64,000 nt of DNA from Tetrahymena thermophila SB210 (lineage: Eukaryota; Ciliophora; Oligohymenophorea; Hymenostomatida; Tetrahymenidae), in NCBI RefSeq assembly GCF_000189635.1, contig NW_002476567.1:248001-312000 (forward strand), read 5' to 3'. A model generated the notes under the pieces. The model saw only the letters and a program-made list of their open reading frames with translations, was not told where the DNA came from and searched no databases. Within the stretch, counting starts at the first letter, position 1. The number at the start of each line of letters is the position of its first letter. Position numbers and translations under genes: made by a program. Positions 29,056 to 41,496 of this stretch are shown one piece after another.

Positions 29056-30914
29056 TCATTATGCTTGGCAGAAAGGTGTTTATTAAATAAGACTCTTATA
29101 TCCATATAAAATATCCTTTCTTATTAGATAGATCATCATTGTTACTATACTTAATATACAAAGACCAAATACGATGAAGACTAATGCGTATCCATTTTTT
29201 CTTTTTTCAACATAATTATAGATACACTTTGCAATAATAAATCCACCAACAAAAGAGAGAAGAGAAAATAATACAATTTAGGCATAACTTAAATAATGAC
29301 TTGTGAAAACCTAAATAATTGTAGTAGTAGCAATAAATAAGTAGTTGAATCCACAAGTAGCAGCTACAACTTAAGGATGAACTCCGATTGATAGTAAAAG
29401 TGGCACTAAGGTAAGACCAGCTCCTACACCTACAGTTCCTGCAACCAATCCTGCTGCTAAACCTTTTTGATTTAATTAAATTTTTTAATTTACAGTTCTA
29501 TCAAATTATTTTTGTTAATTCAGCAAAAAAGTAAATGATTGTAAAATTAAGTCATAAATTATTTTCGCCATTTCATATTTTTTATGAAATGGATAAATAA
29601 ATATAAAATATGGCTGAAAAATTATTTTTAAGAATTAAATATCCATATTTTACCTGCTAATAAGACTACAAAATAGTGTGTTTTATTAAGAACGTTAAAG
29701 TCACCTTCGAATTCCTTCTATAAGTTGTATTTCTTAATTATTTCATTTTTATTTTTTGTCCATTTCAATAGATAATACCTAATTACAAAAATGGCAGCAA
29801 CACATAAAACTAAGATAGCACCATTAGAAACCCAATAAGAAGCAGAGCATGTCTTAATACCAACAAAGCTCTATAAGCCTTTTCCACCTCTTTAAAAGAC
29901 TATGTATTAAATTATGCAAAAAATTATCACTAATAAAAGAATTTTTTTTTTTGGGAATTATTAGTATTCCTCATCATAAAAGGCCTTTAATTCTTCAGTC
30001 ATAATTTATTCCTATTTGGGTTCTTCTGGGGTCTCTTTCAAGGAATTTTAACTTACTATTATTGATCCTCTTTTTGTCTTATCTTTAGGAGGCTCTTGAG
30101 GAACGTAGTAAGAATTTACTCTTTACATTAAAAGTTAGTCTTCTAGTTAAGCTGCGCTTTCCATTTTTTAGATACTGGGAGATAAAGGAGTTATTTATAT
30201 TGGAAGAATGGTATTTGTTCCTGTTTTATCAGACACTTATTCTTTCAGGATAGGATTTGATGTGATTAAAATTCTCTAGTCTTAAACGGTATTGATTGGA
30301 TCTCCGTTCATTTTTTGAATATCGTTAACGTTCATTTCAAACACTTATACTTCTCCTTCATTTTTTCTCTCTACTGTTTCTAAGGCTTTTGCTTCAGGTT
30401 CAATCTATTGTTATTACTTTTTAGTTATTTTATATAAGCTGATTGCTTTGAATAATATGTATGGTGCTATGAGACTAAGATAGACACATATGATTACACC
30501 TGCAACTATTTCAGGCATTAGAACGTTCAGCAAAATACCAGCATTAGTACCTAAAAGAACCATTGGATTAATAACTAACACTATATTATAGTCTATAATA
30601 GGTTTGTTAAAGAGTGGGTGTTTCTTGAAGATGATGATGGTTGAATGGACAACACTGCTTCCAAACAAAATGCAATATGAAATGAAGGTAGCTACCTTTG
30701 ATGGATAGTTCAGCATAACCGTAATTAAAGGTACTTTAATAATACCACCTCCCAGGCCTCCTACATTACTAACACCTATAATAAAAGGAATAAGTATATA
30801 CACTATAACTTGGAATGCAGAAGGTGGCCAAAGATCGTTGTAAACACATACTTTATTTGAGCAGTGAAAGTTAAAGTCACAATCATTATTGGTATGACAA
30901 GATACTGTACTCAT
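29056..30914 (-). CDS. TauE-1: TauE/SafE family membrane transporter
   Basis: Two exons, 30914-29654 and 29462-29056, encode 555 residues. The 191-base intron splits a Gly codon (G|GT). This family includes bacterial sulfite/sulfoacetate and related anion exporters; the substrate in ciliates is unknown. The protein starts with a Cys-containing segment (Cys at 6, 12, 18, 23), then WPPS and a first hydrophobic half with the family motif GGLGGGIIKVPL. A polar cytoplasmic stretch rich in Gln, Glu and Pro follows, then the second half with GTVGVGAGLTLVPLL and FNYLFIATTTIIQ. It ends TPFCQAQ. The two Gly-rich re-entrant motifs mark the inverted-repeat fold. It is the most diverged of the three copies. 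A 20-base T run (A20 in the mRNA sense) lies 13 bases upstream of the ATG. Confidence 0.92.
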
Positions 30915-33900
30915 TTCAGATTTAGATTTTTTTTTTTTTTTTTTTTGCTTAGTTTACTATATTTATTTAAGAAATTATTTAATATCATAATAAAATTCAA
31001 TCTAGAAAACTTCTTTTTAAACGCATGAGAAACAACTAACAACTTATTGATTAGAAATGTTTTTATTATATTTTAAATTAATCAAGTACGATTACATTTT
31101 TATACATTTGTGATAATCAATTATGCATTGCAATTCGTTGGCTCAGAACTAGCTAATTATTTACTTTTAGCTTTGAAGTAAATAAAAGAATTAATTGATT
31201 TCTTTAAATAGGATCACAAAATATGTAATCCAAACACTTTCTTTAGATTATTTAATCAGCGAATTACTAAATCTAAAGATTAAATTAAATCTAAATAAAA
31301 GAGATGTAATAATACTTCTTAAATAATCTGTAAAAACAAATTTTCCCACAATTTAAATTAGCATATTTTCATCAATGTTGACTTCATCTAAATATACAAA
31401 TAAGATGATATCTGTCATCAAATGACAAATTTTACTTTATCGCGCCAGATTAATTTTTGTAAAAGAAATTTATGTCTATAAAAAACTTGTATACTTTTCT
31501 TGTCTATGAACTTTTGTTAAGAATAGAATTATTTTTTTTATAAATTTTTAAAGAATCAAATTTGTCAACAAATAGATTTTATCGTAACCAAGTAATCAAA
31601 AGATAATTAATTTGTAACTTACGTTTTTGTAAATAGTATTTTTTGGCTCTCTTTTTAAATTTACGAATTGACTATTCTGATTCAATTGGAAGTAATTAAA
31701 ATTATGTTCACAATCTTTATTTGAACGGAAATAAAAACAATAATTAATTTCATTTTTTTAATACTCTATTGATCAAAGATTTAATACTTCATCTATTGTT
31801 CACAATCATAAAAATCAAATCTAGCTAGAGTAGATTGATTCACTATTGTAAGGTCACATTTTAGATTGTTCATAAAATGAAAATAAATAACAAAAGTTGT
31901 TTTTAATAAAATCTTAAAAATCATCTTAAAATAATTTTTTAAAACTCTTAACAAGAGATATTTTATTGAGGGAGCTAAAATAAATTTATTTGATGTTGTA
32001 GATTGTCATATTAAATTATATTAGTTATTTGCAAAAAGAATATTAAATTATTCTACATACTCAACTCATATTAATTTATATGAACATATAAATCAATTAA
32101 TTTTTTTCACAAACAATTTTTTAAGGAGTTATTAATTATCTGTCATAAAACTTTGAAGGATTTTTCTCTGAGAATATAAAAGAATTTAATAATACATCTG
32201 TAGCATTATTAAAATTAGAATATCATATTCAAATTATAATAGTAGATTTCATAAAATAAAAAAGCATTCTATGCAAATAAAGGAAAATTAATTTAGACAA
32301 CATAATTTTACTTATTTAATATAAATAATTTAAAAAATAAAATGAATACTTTAGTAGTAATATGAATAAAAATTATTCTCAAAACGAGGTTGATTAAAAA
32401 AATTTTCTTATGAGTAATCCAATTCATTCTCCAATCTAAAAATCTTGTTTTTGGAATTAGATAATTTTATTTAACAGAAATTGATCTAAAATTTACAAAT
32501 AAATGTAAACCACCAGAAAACGAATTTTCATTAGCTAAATTAATAAAAATAATTTGGTCATATTACCCATAAATTTAATGAGCTAACATATTAGTGAATT
32601 CTATCAATCAATTTATGTAAAATTAAAATTTCCTAAACTCCCCAAAAATCAATTTTATATAAATATCTTATTTCAAGTTATTTATGTAAATAGACAATTC
32701 CGTATTTCAAAGAGTATCTTCAGGATTAATAAAATACCTATATTTTAATCAAATAACAATTTGATTTACAAATAAATAATCTTTGTACAATAGCAACTCT
32801 GTAATAGGGTAAAATTAGATTTTCCTGTATCTTAGAGGCATTAATAAATAATGTCTGAGTATTCACTCAAAGATAAATTACTGATAAACTATACACTTTT
32901 AGGTCTTATTTTTTGAAAGTTTTATACATCATATTTATTTATAAATTGATTCTAGTTTTAAAATAAAAAGACATTTTTTATTATAAAAATGCAATTTTTA
33001 TCATTAGCCACTTCTTTTATAGGTGTAATTATGTTAAGTAGAATTTATATCAAAAAGTAATATTATTCATTCTTTGTTTCCTTTTTGTCTTTTTGAATTA
33101 TTTACATCAAATTTATCACTTAATTTTTTACCAGAATATTTATTATCAAAAAATGCTCTGAAATTCTTATATTTTTAATTATCAAAATTGTTTATTTTTA
33201 CAAAAGTGTAAAAAAAGACTAATTAACTTAGCTTCTATTTTAAATATTGACAAAATTTAAAAAAGTATTCAATTTTCTATATTTCAAAATATTTGCTATT
33301 AAGTGTTTGATATTTTATAAATGAAATAAAACTTTTTAAAAACCTAAATAATAATTAATGCATTCCCTTATTTTATTTAGTATTTTATTTATTTTTTTAC
33401 AAACTATTCAAACATTAACCAAAACAAACTAAGACCAATTTAAATAATTTTTATTTCGTCATTTATAAAATAATTATGGTATATTATTTTTATTTTCTTC
33501 TATACTTATTATCTAATAAGTAAGTTACTAGAATATACTATTATTGGCTTTTTTATATTAGTGGTTTAGAGATCATATATAACAAAGAAAAATAATAATC
33601 AGAATTTTATTAGAAATTTTCAAATAATAAATATAATTGTTTGATAAAAATCCTTTTATTATTTGAGTGTGAGATTAAATATTTAATTTTACATATGAAG
33701 GAAATAATTTTCGATGGAATTTTATCTTATAAATTAATTTAATATCTTACTTAAATGTCAAATAAAAATGGTTGGAAGATTTGTTTTTGTTTTTGTTGAT
33801 TAAATGTATTTAAAAATATTTGTTTGTTTTTTTGTGAATGGTAGAAATAATATGAAAATAAAATAACAATAAAATGAAGTTAACAATTACTTTATTTAAT

Positions 33901-33928
33901 TTTAATAATAATAAAAATTATATTTATT
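30915..33928. other. 3-kb intergenic region between TauE-1 and TauE-2
   Basis: I see no gene here on either strand. The frames are broken by TGA, and the composition is uniformly AT-rich with mixed A and T runs. It begins with the T20 tract next to the TauE-1 start. This is the longest gene-free stretch in the window. Confidence 0.65.
30927..30946. repeat. T20 homopolymer next to the TauE-1 start
   Basis: Twenty consecutive T on the plus strand, which is A20 in the sense of the TauE-1 transcript. It ends 13 bases before the ATG, so it is either in the 5' leader or at the core promoter. Confidence 0.9.
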
Positions 33929-35920
33929 TCATTAAGCTTCACAAAATGGAGTTTGATTAATTAAACTATCCCCTCCATACCTAACTCCTTTTTTGGTGAG
34001 ATAGATTATAAACGAAATAATATTTAGTATTGCTAAACCAAAAACCATAAAAACAACCAGATAACTTGCCTTTTTTCTTTCAACGAAGTTATAAATAAAT
34101 TTAGCTATTACAAAACCACCAATAAAAGAGAGGATACTAAACAATACAATCTGCGATAAATCTAAATAACTATTTGTAAAGACTTGAATGATTGTTGTAG
34201 TTGAGATAAAGAAATAATTAAATCCGCATGTTGCAGCTGCCACCTAAGGATTTACTCCGGATGCTAATAAGATAGGAACAAGAGCTAGTCCTGCACCTAC
34301 ACCAAATGTACCAGCTAGCATACCAGCAGTCAAACCTATTATTTAAAAAGTTTTAATACAAATAATTTAATATTTGTTTCAAAAAAAATCTAAAAATTTA
34401 ATTAATATTGGTTTTTTATTTATTTTAAGAAAATAAATAATAATTTTGTGAATGAATGAATTTTAAATAAATAAGTAAATGAATGTCGTTGTTAAGTAGA
34501 TTAAATATGTAAATTTTATCGATATTAAAATAGAAGAATTAAATTTTCTTTGATCCACTAAAACAAAGAGTGGCATTGTTTACTTTTCTTAATTTATTAT
34601 TAAAAAATTAATACCTGCCACTGAAATTTTTGCATACATAATACTATTAGTAACATCTAAATCATCAGCAAATTCTTCTTTTAAATTATATTTTTCTATT
34701 AAAATCTTCTTATTTTTCTCCCACTTTAAAAGGAAAAATCTGATTACAAAAACCGCAGCAACTGCTAGTACCAATATTCCCGCATTTGTAATCCAATAGC
34801 TAATTGAACACGTTGTAATTCCTACAAAACTCTTTAATCCTTTTCCACCTCTGATAAAAACAAGCATTTATACAGAGAAGAAGACCACTATTAGCAATAG
34901 AAGTTTTTTTGTCGGAACTTATTTATATTCTTCTTAATAAAATGCTTCTAATTCTTCAGTACTAGTTGGATCAACATATTTTTAGTTATATGATACTTCA
35001 TTATCTTTGATAGAATTATGGCCTATCAAAATTGATTATCTTTTCAAGCGATCGTCATTTGTTTCTTAAGCTTAAAAATAGGAGTTTGATCTCTCTATAG
35101 CTATTTCTTCTTCAATTTGATGAGACCTTAAAAGTGCTTTTGAAGTATTCATCTAACATCCATTTTTTTAATTATTAGTCTAAGATCTGGTATTTAAAGC
35201 AGTGATAGACTCTGTTTCAATTACATCTTAATGATTTATTGCCTTCTTGGCATTTTTTAAACTAGATTCTTCATATCCACAATCATTCATGCTGGAATCA
35301 TGATTAATTGCCAAGTAATTACTCATATCTTTTCCAGTTTCTTACTTAGAAAATCCCTCTTTAGTTTCATTTTCTTAATCGTTTTCTAAAAGGCTTTGAC
35401 TTAATTAGTTCTTTTGTTGCTCCTTTTTTAGCTTGTACAGATTTAATCCTTTTTTGAACATATATGGAGATACCAGAATCAAAAAGCCTATAAAGAGTAT
35501 ACCAGCAGCTATTTCAGGTAAAAGTATATTTAAGAAAATACCTATGTTAGTTCCTAAAAGCACCATAGGATTAATCATTAAGACTATGTTATAATCAATT
35601 ATGGGCTTATCATATAAAGGGTGCTTTTTAAAAATAAGAAGAGTCGAATTAGCTAAGCAACTCCCAAATAATACACAGTAAGATATAAATGTGGCTATTT
35701 TTGTTTCGTAGTTTAGCATGAGCATAACCATTGGGACTTTTACAATACCGCCACCTAATCCTCCAACATTTCCAATACCTACTACTATTGGAATCAATAA
35801 ATATGTAATTACATCTAAAACTGATGGAGGCCAAATAGGCTCATGAAGGCAAGTCTAGTCAGAGCTACAATAAAAATTAAAATCACAGTCACTATCTGAT
35901 TAACATGAAATTGTACTCAT
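33929..35920 (-). CDS. TauE-2: TauE/SafE family membrane transporter
   Basis: Two exons, 35920-34615 and 34335-33929, encode 570 residues. The intron is in the same Gly codon as in TauE-1 and TauE-3. The N-terminus has Cys at 6, 12, 18 and 24, exactly six residues apart, then WPPS. The first membrane half carries GGLGGGIVKVPMVM and LMINPMVLLGTNIGIFLN. A cytoplasmic insert of roughly 170 residues, rich in Gln, Asn, Ser and Glu, follows. The second half begins after LVFIRGGKGLKSFVGI and includes GTFGVGAGLALVPIL and ATCGFNYFFISTTTIIQ. The end is TPFCEAQ. It is very close to TauE-3 over the membrane regions but clearly different in the insert. It is probably an anion exporter or permease of the plasma or an internal membrane; the substrate cannot be read from sequence. 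Confidence 0.93.
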
Positions 35921-36476
35921 ACTTAAGGTGTTAAATTATTTGTTTACTTAATCCTTTTACTTGTTCTATTTTTAGTAAATTAATAAATTAATTAATTAAT
36001 TTTTTTTTTTATGCATTAAACAAACAAGATATAGATAGATTGAATCTTTTATTTGATAAATACGAAGTATTAAACTAATTTTAGTAAATGAATGAATGAT
36101 TATATTAAATTTGGAGTCGCATTTTACATCTAGAACCCTAATAATTTTGATCCTTATATTTTTTTTATTTTTTAATTTATATATTGTAACTTGGTTTACT
36201 ACTTACGGTCATATAGAAATTAAAATATAAATTACAATAAATAAATAAATCTTGTTTAATATATTTGAAGTTAAAATTCGTTTGTGGTAATTAGTGAGAA
36301 CTTACACTATATGAAATTTTGCAATTTATTTATTATTAAGAAATACTAAAGATTTATATTAAATATTATTTACAAAAATTTGCATTATACACTTTGGTAT
36401 TTATTAAATATAACTTTAAAATATGTTTAATTTATACTTATATAATTTAATTATTTACAAATTTCTACTTTTAATT
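35921..36476. other. Intergenic region between TauE-2 and the Cys-rich gene
   Basis: AT-rich spacer of about 550 bases with no gene. It carries the TauE-2 upstream region and a T-rich run near 36000-36010. Confidence 0.7.
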
Positions 36477-39400
36477 TCAGTAAAAATTAAAGTTGAATTT
36501 TTTTTTCTTAGGCTTAGAAAGAGAAATGTTTAGGATCTCTTCAATATTTTCAGACATTTATTAACTGATAACCTGAGTTTAGTTACAAGTAACATTTGCA
36601 TTAGCTTCTCTCTTTTTTTTACAATATTCAATAATGTAGTTTGTTACAGGAACTACTAAAGAAAAGCAAATCACTGAAATATGCAAAACAAAAGTTATGA
36701 TTATAAAAACTATTTATTAATAAAATAAATTATTTTAAATCAAATATTGCTTAGTGAAAGTTTGATAAATAAGTAGTTAATTAAGTAAATAAATTATTAC
36801 CATAACAAAAATATGATTGTGCTACGCTATCATTTTTAAAAGTGAATGTCAACGCAAGCATTAAATTTAATAAGACTTATAACATTTAGATAAATCTCAC
36901 AAAATTATTCAAGAATTTTGTTTCAAAAAGCTTAAAGATCAGAGTATAAAGCAAAAATAAAAATTCTAATGAAAAAAATATCCATTAAATAATGTTAGAC
37001 TAGGAAGAATTAAAAAAAACTAGAACTGCAACATTTGCAGCCTTCTTTACTTCAAAGATGATCCAAAAAAGCTGATAGAGTACTTTATTTTCACGTAAAT
37101 TCTCTAGAATAGATAAATATAAAAGTTTAGATTAGCAATCATATCTTTGTCTGTAATCCATAAAGAAAATTAATATTTTAATGTATAAAAATAAATATAT
37201 TATCAAGGAAATAGAAGCCATTACAAAGCTGCATATTTCTTTTGATTCTGTAACATTTTATTTGTTCTCTATTTTTTTTGCTTCTTAATTAAAGAAAGAA
37301 AAAGAACTAATCATTATGAAGTTTGAGCAGACCATAAATAATCTAATTAATAAATTCCATCTACAATATTAATAAATTCTCTCTAATATACTATGCCATT
37401 TTCCTACAAAGAATAATAAGCCTAATATTATAATGCAAGCAACAAGAACAGAGAATTGGTAAAAACAATTCTATAAAAATAAAGGATAAAATTATTGAAC
37501 TTCGTTAATCATTAGAAGACGACTATCTGTTTTTTTAAGTATTTCTATGGAATAGTAGTCTATCTAGCTTACATTTTATGCTTTGCTTGAGAATGGATTA
37601 CTAAATAAAACAAAAAAATTGAAGGCATAAGCATTTTTTAAATGGAGCTATGTTAGTGAAAGCTCATTTATTTTACTGAGGAAATAGCTATTGCCTATTA
37701 ATTATTAATTCTGCAAATAAAACCAAACAGAACTACTAACTTCAGGGGAAATAATTCCCACAGTACTTCCTATAATAATAGAGGCAAGCTATAATTAATA
37801 GTTTACATTACTCAGCTTTTAAGATTATTCTTATTATTCTTAGCACTTGTTTCTATCAACCCATAAACCTATTTAAAATTAGAATAAAGATTAGATGGAC
37901 TGATTAATTAAATAAATTAATATTCTTACAATTTAGATTTCTTATTTGATTATATAAATCAATCTCGCTTTAAATTTGGTTACTCATTTAGCATGTTCCA
38001 GTTAGCAGGCTTTTGGAAAGCGAGTAGCTGCAACTAATGCAATCGGTATTTAAAGGACCATTACATGTATCACAAGTTGAATCGCATAAACCACAAATTA
38101 CATTTTTAGGGTCTGTTGATTAGTTTTGATTGTAGTAACCTTCTTCACAGAAATTGCAAGTACCACTTTTAGTATTGATATAGTAAAATTCATTACAAGA
38201 AGTGCATATTTAAGGGTTAGAGCTAGAACAAGTTGAACAGTTACTGGGACAGAGCTAGCAAGCATTATTTGTATCCAAATAATATCCGCTCATGCACTAA
38301 ATGCATTTTTAGTTGGAATTACAGACTTGACAATTTTCCTATTGACAGATTTATTGATTTTCGAGATTTCTTAATGAATGTACATTATCACTGCAAATTT
38401 ATGTTTAATTGTGGCATTCTCTACAAGAATCATGGCATTTTCTACAATAATTCAGAGCAGGATCCATAAAAAAACCTTCCTTACATTTAATGCAAATGTT
38501 CATTATTTTATTAATACTTAAACAATTTGGATCATAAAAATGCATACATTAACTAGTAAAGCGTTCAAAAGCTTATTAAAATTTGTTATTTTGACAAATG
38601 TGGAACTTGCTATTTTCTAATTCATTTTCTAAATCCTTAATACAAAATCCATTTAAATCAAAATAGTTACACTAAGAGCTTAATGCTTACTGTTTATTTA
38701 TCTTGCATTCTAAGCATTCTAAATCATTTGTGCAGTTTTCACAAAATTCTTCTTTAATATCATTTTCATAGTGATCAAATTACAAATACTTACCTTAGTG
38801 TTTAGATAAACAAAAATTATCAGATTGTTTTTAATTGTGATTTTGACACTGTGTACAAAATTATTAGTAAAAATTGTAAGAAAGAGCCAATCCTTATTAT
38901 AAACATTAAATTTTTTATAAACATCTATTTTAATATAAATAGTGACCTTAATCACACTAATCGCAGTAAGTTTATTAATTTTGATTTTGCTTACAAATTT
39001 TACAATTTTCAATTTTGCATGCATTTATTTATAACATAGATTTGTTTTCAGTATAATCTTTTGGAAGACAAATAAACTCTTTGCTATTGTAACTCATTTT
39101 AGATTAAAATTTCTCATCACATTACAAGCATTTATCTTAACTGCATAATACGCAACCATTTTAGCATGGAATACAAAAGTTAGTAGATTGATCTAAATAG
39201 TAATATTTTTCAGGACACTTCTCAATACAAGTAATATCACTATCTTCTACTATGGAAAATTATTATTTCTTTTGACATTCTTAAATTTTATAAAAAATAC
39301 TCTTTTTAATGTTATATCTGTCTTCTAAGTTATGCTAATGTAGATTTGAAATTACATTCATTATTTAATAGTATTAGATATACCACAAACTTTGTTAATT

Positions 39401-40633
39401 TTATGAACTGATTGGTTGACTTTCCTAATATTCTACACATACTTTTTACCCATTAATTTAGATACCTAAGAATTTATCTAAGCAAATTACACATTTATTA
39501 TTAATTTATAGACATCCATTTTTGATTTAAAGATTGTTCAAGATTTAATCAGTTAAGTGGATTTAAGTTGAATTACTTAATTAAAATTTGATACATTCAC
39601 TATTGAGATCTAATTATAATCCATAGGCGCATTTACTGCATTGATTTTTACTTAAGCAAGTTAAGCAATTTTTTAGATAATTTACGCATTTATCATCACT
39701 TAAATCAATATTTTTCTTAATTTCTTAAAATATTTAGTTTCTATTTTATCTTTTGCTATTATTGACGCATTAAAATGGTCCACTATTGATAATTTATTAG
39801 AAAAATATTAATTAGTTTACAAAAGAACTAATTACAAATTTTAAAAAGTTAAGGTTAGTAAGAACTTTTAAAAAGCAAGTATCTAAGTTTAAAAAAAGGT
39901 AAAATTACATAGAGATGTTTGCAGCAGATAGATATTACTAAGTAGTAATATCTTCTATAAATATTTGAAATTCTTTTTTCTGATATTGACTGAAATTTAA
40001 TTTTATATTTTATGTAATTAATTGAGAATGAATATTATTAAAAGATTGTAAGTATTCAAGGTATTGCATATCACTAGTTAAAACCACAATTTTAAAAGTA
40101 ATCTAATTTTATCTAAAATACCTAAAAGAAAAAAATAAGTCAATAAAATTTATAAATATACTTATAATTAATATCAATTAAAATCCGTGTAACTCAAATT
40201 AATTCCTAATCAAGAAAGTTTTGGCATTCATTTTTCAAATCAAAAAGCTAAAATTTATTTACTTGATAGTTTGGTTTTTTAAAAACTAAATAGTGTCAAT
40301 TGAGACATCGAATGATATTTCTTCACAACTATACATCCCAAAATCATATAAAAATTATATTTATGGAGTAAATTTATAGAATCCAGAAGTACTAAAAGGA
40401 TTCAGATTGAGCTAATAAATATAATTGTTTGAAGTTGACCCTAAATCTATTATGTTGTATCCTTTTAGAATAATCTAGCTTGGAACAGGATTTAAAAAAA
40501 CACCTATAATAAAAAATATAATACTTTAAAATAACAGAAATGAGCTAAATAAAAATAATATACTAGAACAGAATGTTTAAATCACATTTATGAATAATAA
40601 AATCTGCATATTTCTCTAAAAAATTAGACTCAT
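36477..40633 (-). CDS. Cys-rich (furin-repeat/growth-factor-receptor-like) multi-membrane protein
   Basis: Multi-exon gene, probable ATG at 40633-40631, TGA at 36479-36477. The first exon (40633 to about 40270) has a hydrophobic start (MQILLFINVIQTF), probably a signal peptide or anchor, then a polar domain (ILKGYNIIDLGSTS). A second exon lies at about 40115-39905. The large exon of about 39785-37990 encodes an extracellular region with many CxxC and C-x(2-12)-C units, for example CLQCDEKF, CPSNCSTCSSSNPQICTSC and CDSTCDTC. This matches the furin-like repeats common in ciliate surface proteins. About 37925-36477 encodes several membrane segments and a short basic tail ending KPKKKKFNFNFY. A role in surface sensing or adhesion is inferred. 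The start and the small upstream introns are the least certain parts. The gene sits between two near-identical TauE copies. Confidence 0.75.
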
Positions 40634-41496
40634 TTTATTGATTCTTCTTATCAAAAGCTAATTATTTTTTCTTAATTTTATATTTATAAATTATTTATTT
40701 GATGAAAAGTATTTCTTTGAATCTAATTTTTTGTCTGATTCGAATGAAATCCCTATTTTTATTTATTTATTTAATTCAATTTTTATTAAAATTATAATCA
40801 AAAAAAAGTAAATTTTTTCTAATTAATTAATTACTAGTTGAACTGTTGAGATTCAATTTACTCGCTAGTTTTTATTCTTGATAAAAAATTTCAACTTACA
40901 TAAATCAATAAACAAGCTTTAAAATATTTCGAAATATATTTTGTGAAATCCAACCATTTATCATCTAGGATATTTAAATATCTAAAAGTGTATTATTTTT
41001 TAATTAATTGATCAAAATTTTGACAATTAAATTCTTTTATCAAAAATTACTTTAAATTTTCAAATCAAAACTTAATTACTAAGCTAACAAAAATGATATT
41101 ATAAACATTTTGACTTACAAGGTTATTTTTTGATTGATGAATTACAATTTTGTTTTATGGAAAAATCTTTTAGATTATTTAATAACATAAAAAATAATTC
41201 AACTGATAAATAGTAATCCTTTTGCTGATTCTTAAATGCATGATTATAAATTTATTTAATTTTTTTTTAAATTAATTTTTAAACCTGAAATTCAATTTCT
41301 TTTACAATTTTACAATTATTTGAATTCTTGATATTAAGATAAAATCTTTCTCAAAGAAAAATAGTTAATCTTTTCTATCACTTAGTGTATAACAATTTAT
41401 TAATTTATTACTAAAATATATTTTTGAAATACAATTTTTATTATTAGGAAATATCTGAAAAATATTAAAATTTGTTAATTTATTTATTTGTTAATT
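40634..41496. other. Intergenic region between the Cys-rich gene and TauE-3
   Basis: AT-rich spacer with no supported gene. It contains the Cys-rich gene's upstream region and the TauE-3 3' flank. Confidence 0.65.

Noticed and set aside
35649..35834. 61-codon minus-strand frame
   Set aside because: Overlaps the first exon of TauE-2 in another frame; the TauE frame carries the family motifs.
38233..39039. Three plus- and minus-strand frames of 62-101 codons
   Set aside because: All overlap the Cys-rich exon in the wrong frame or strand. The chosen frame gives dozens of regularly spaced Cys.
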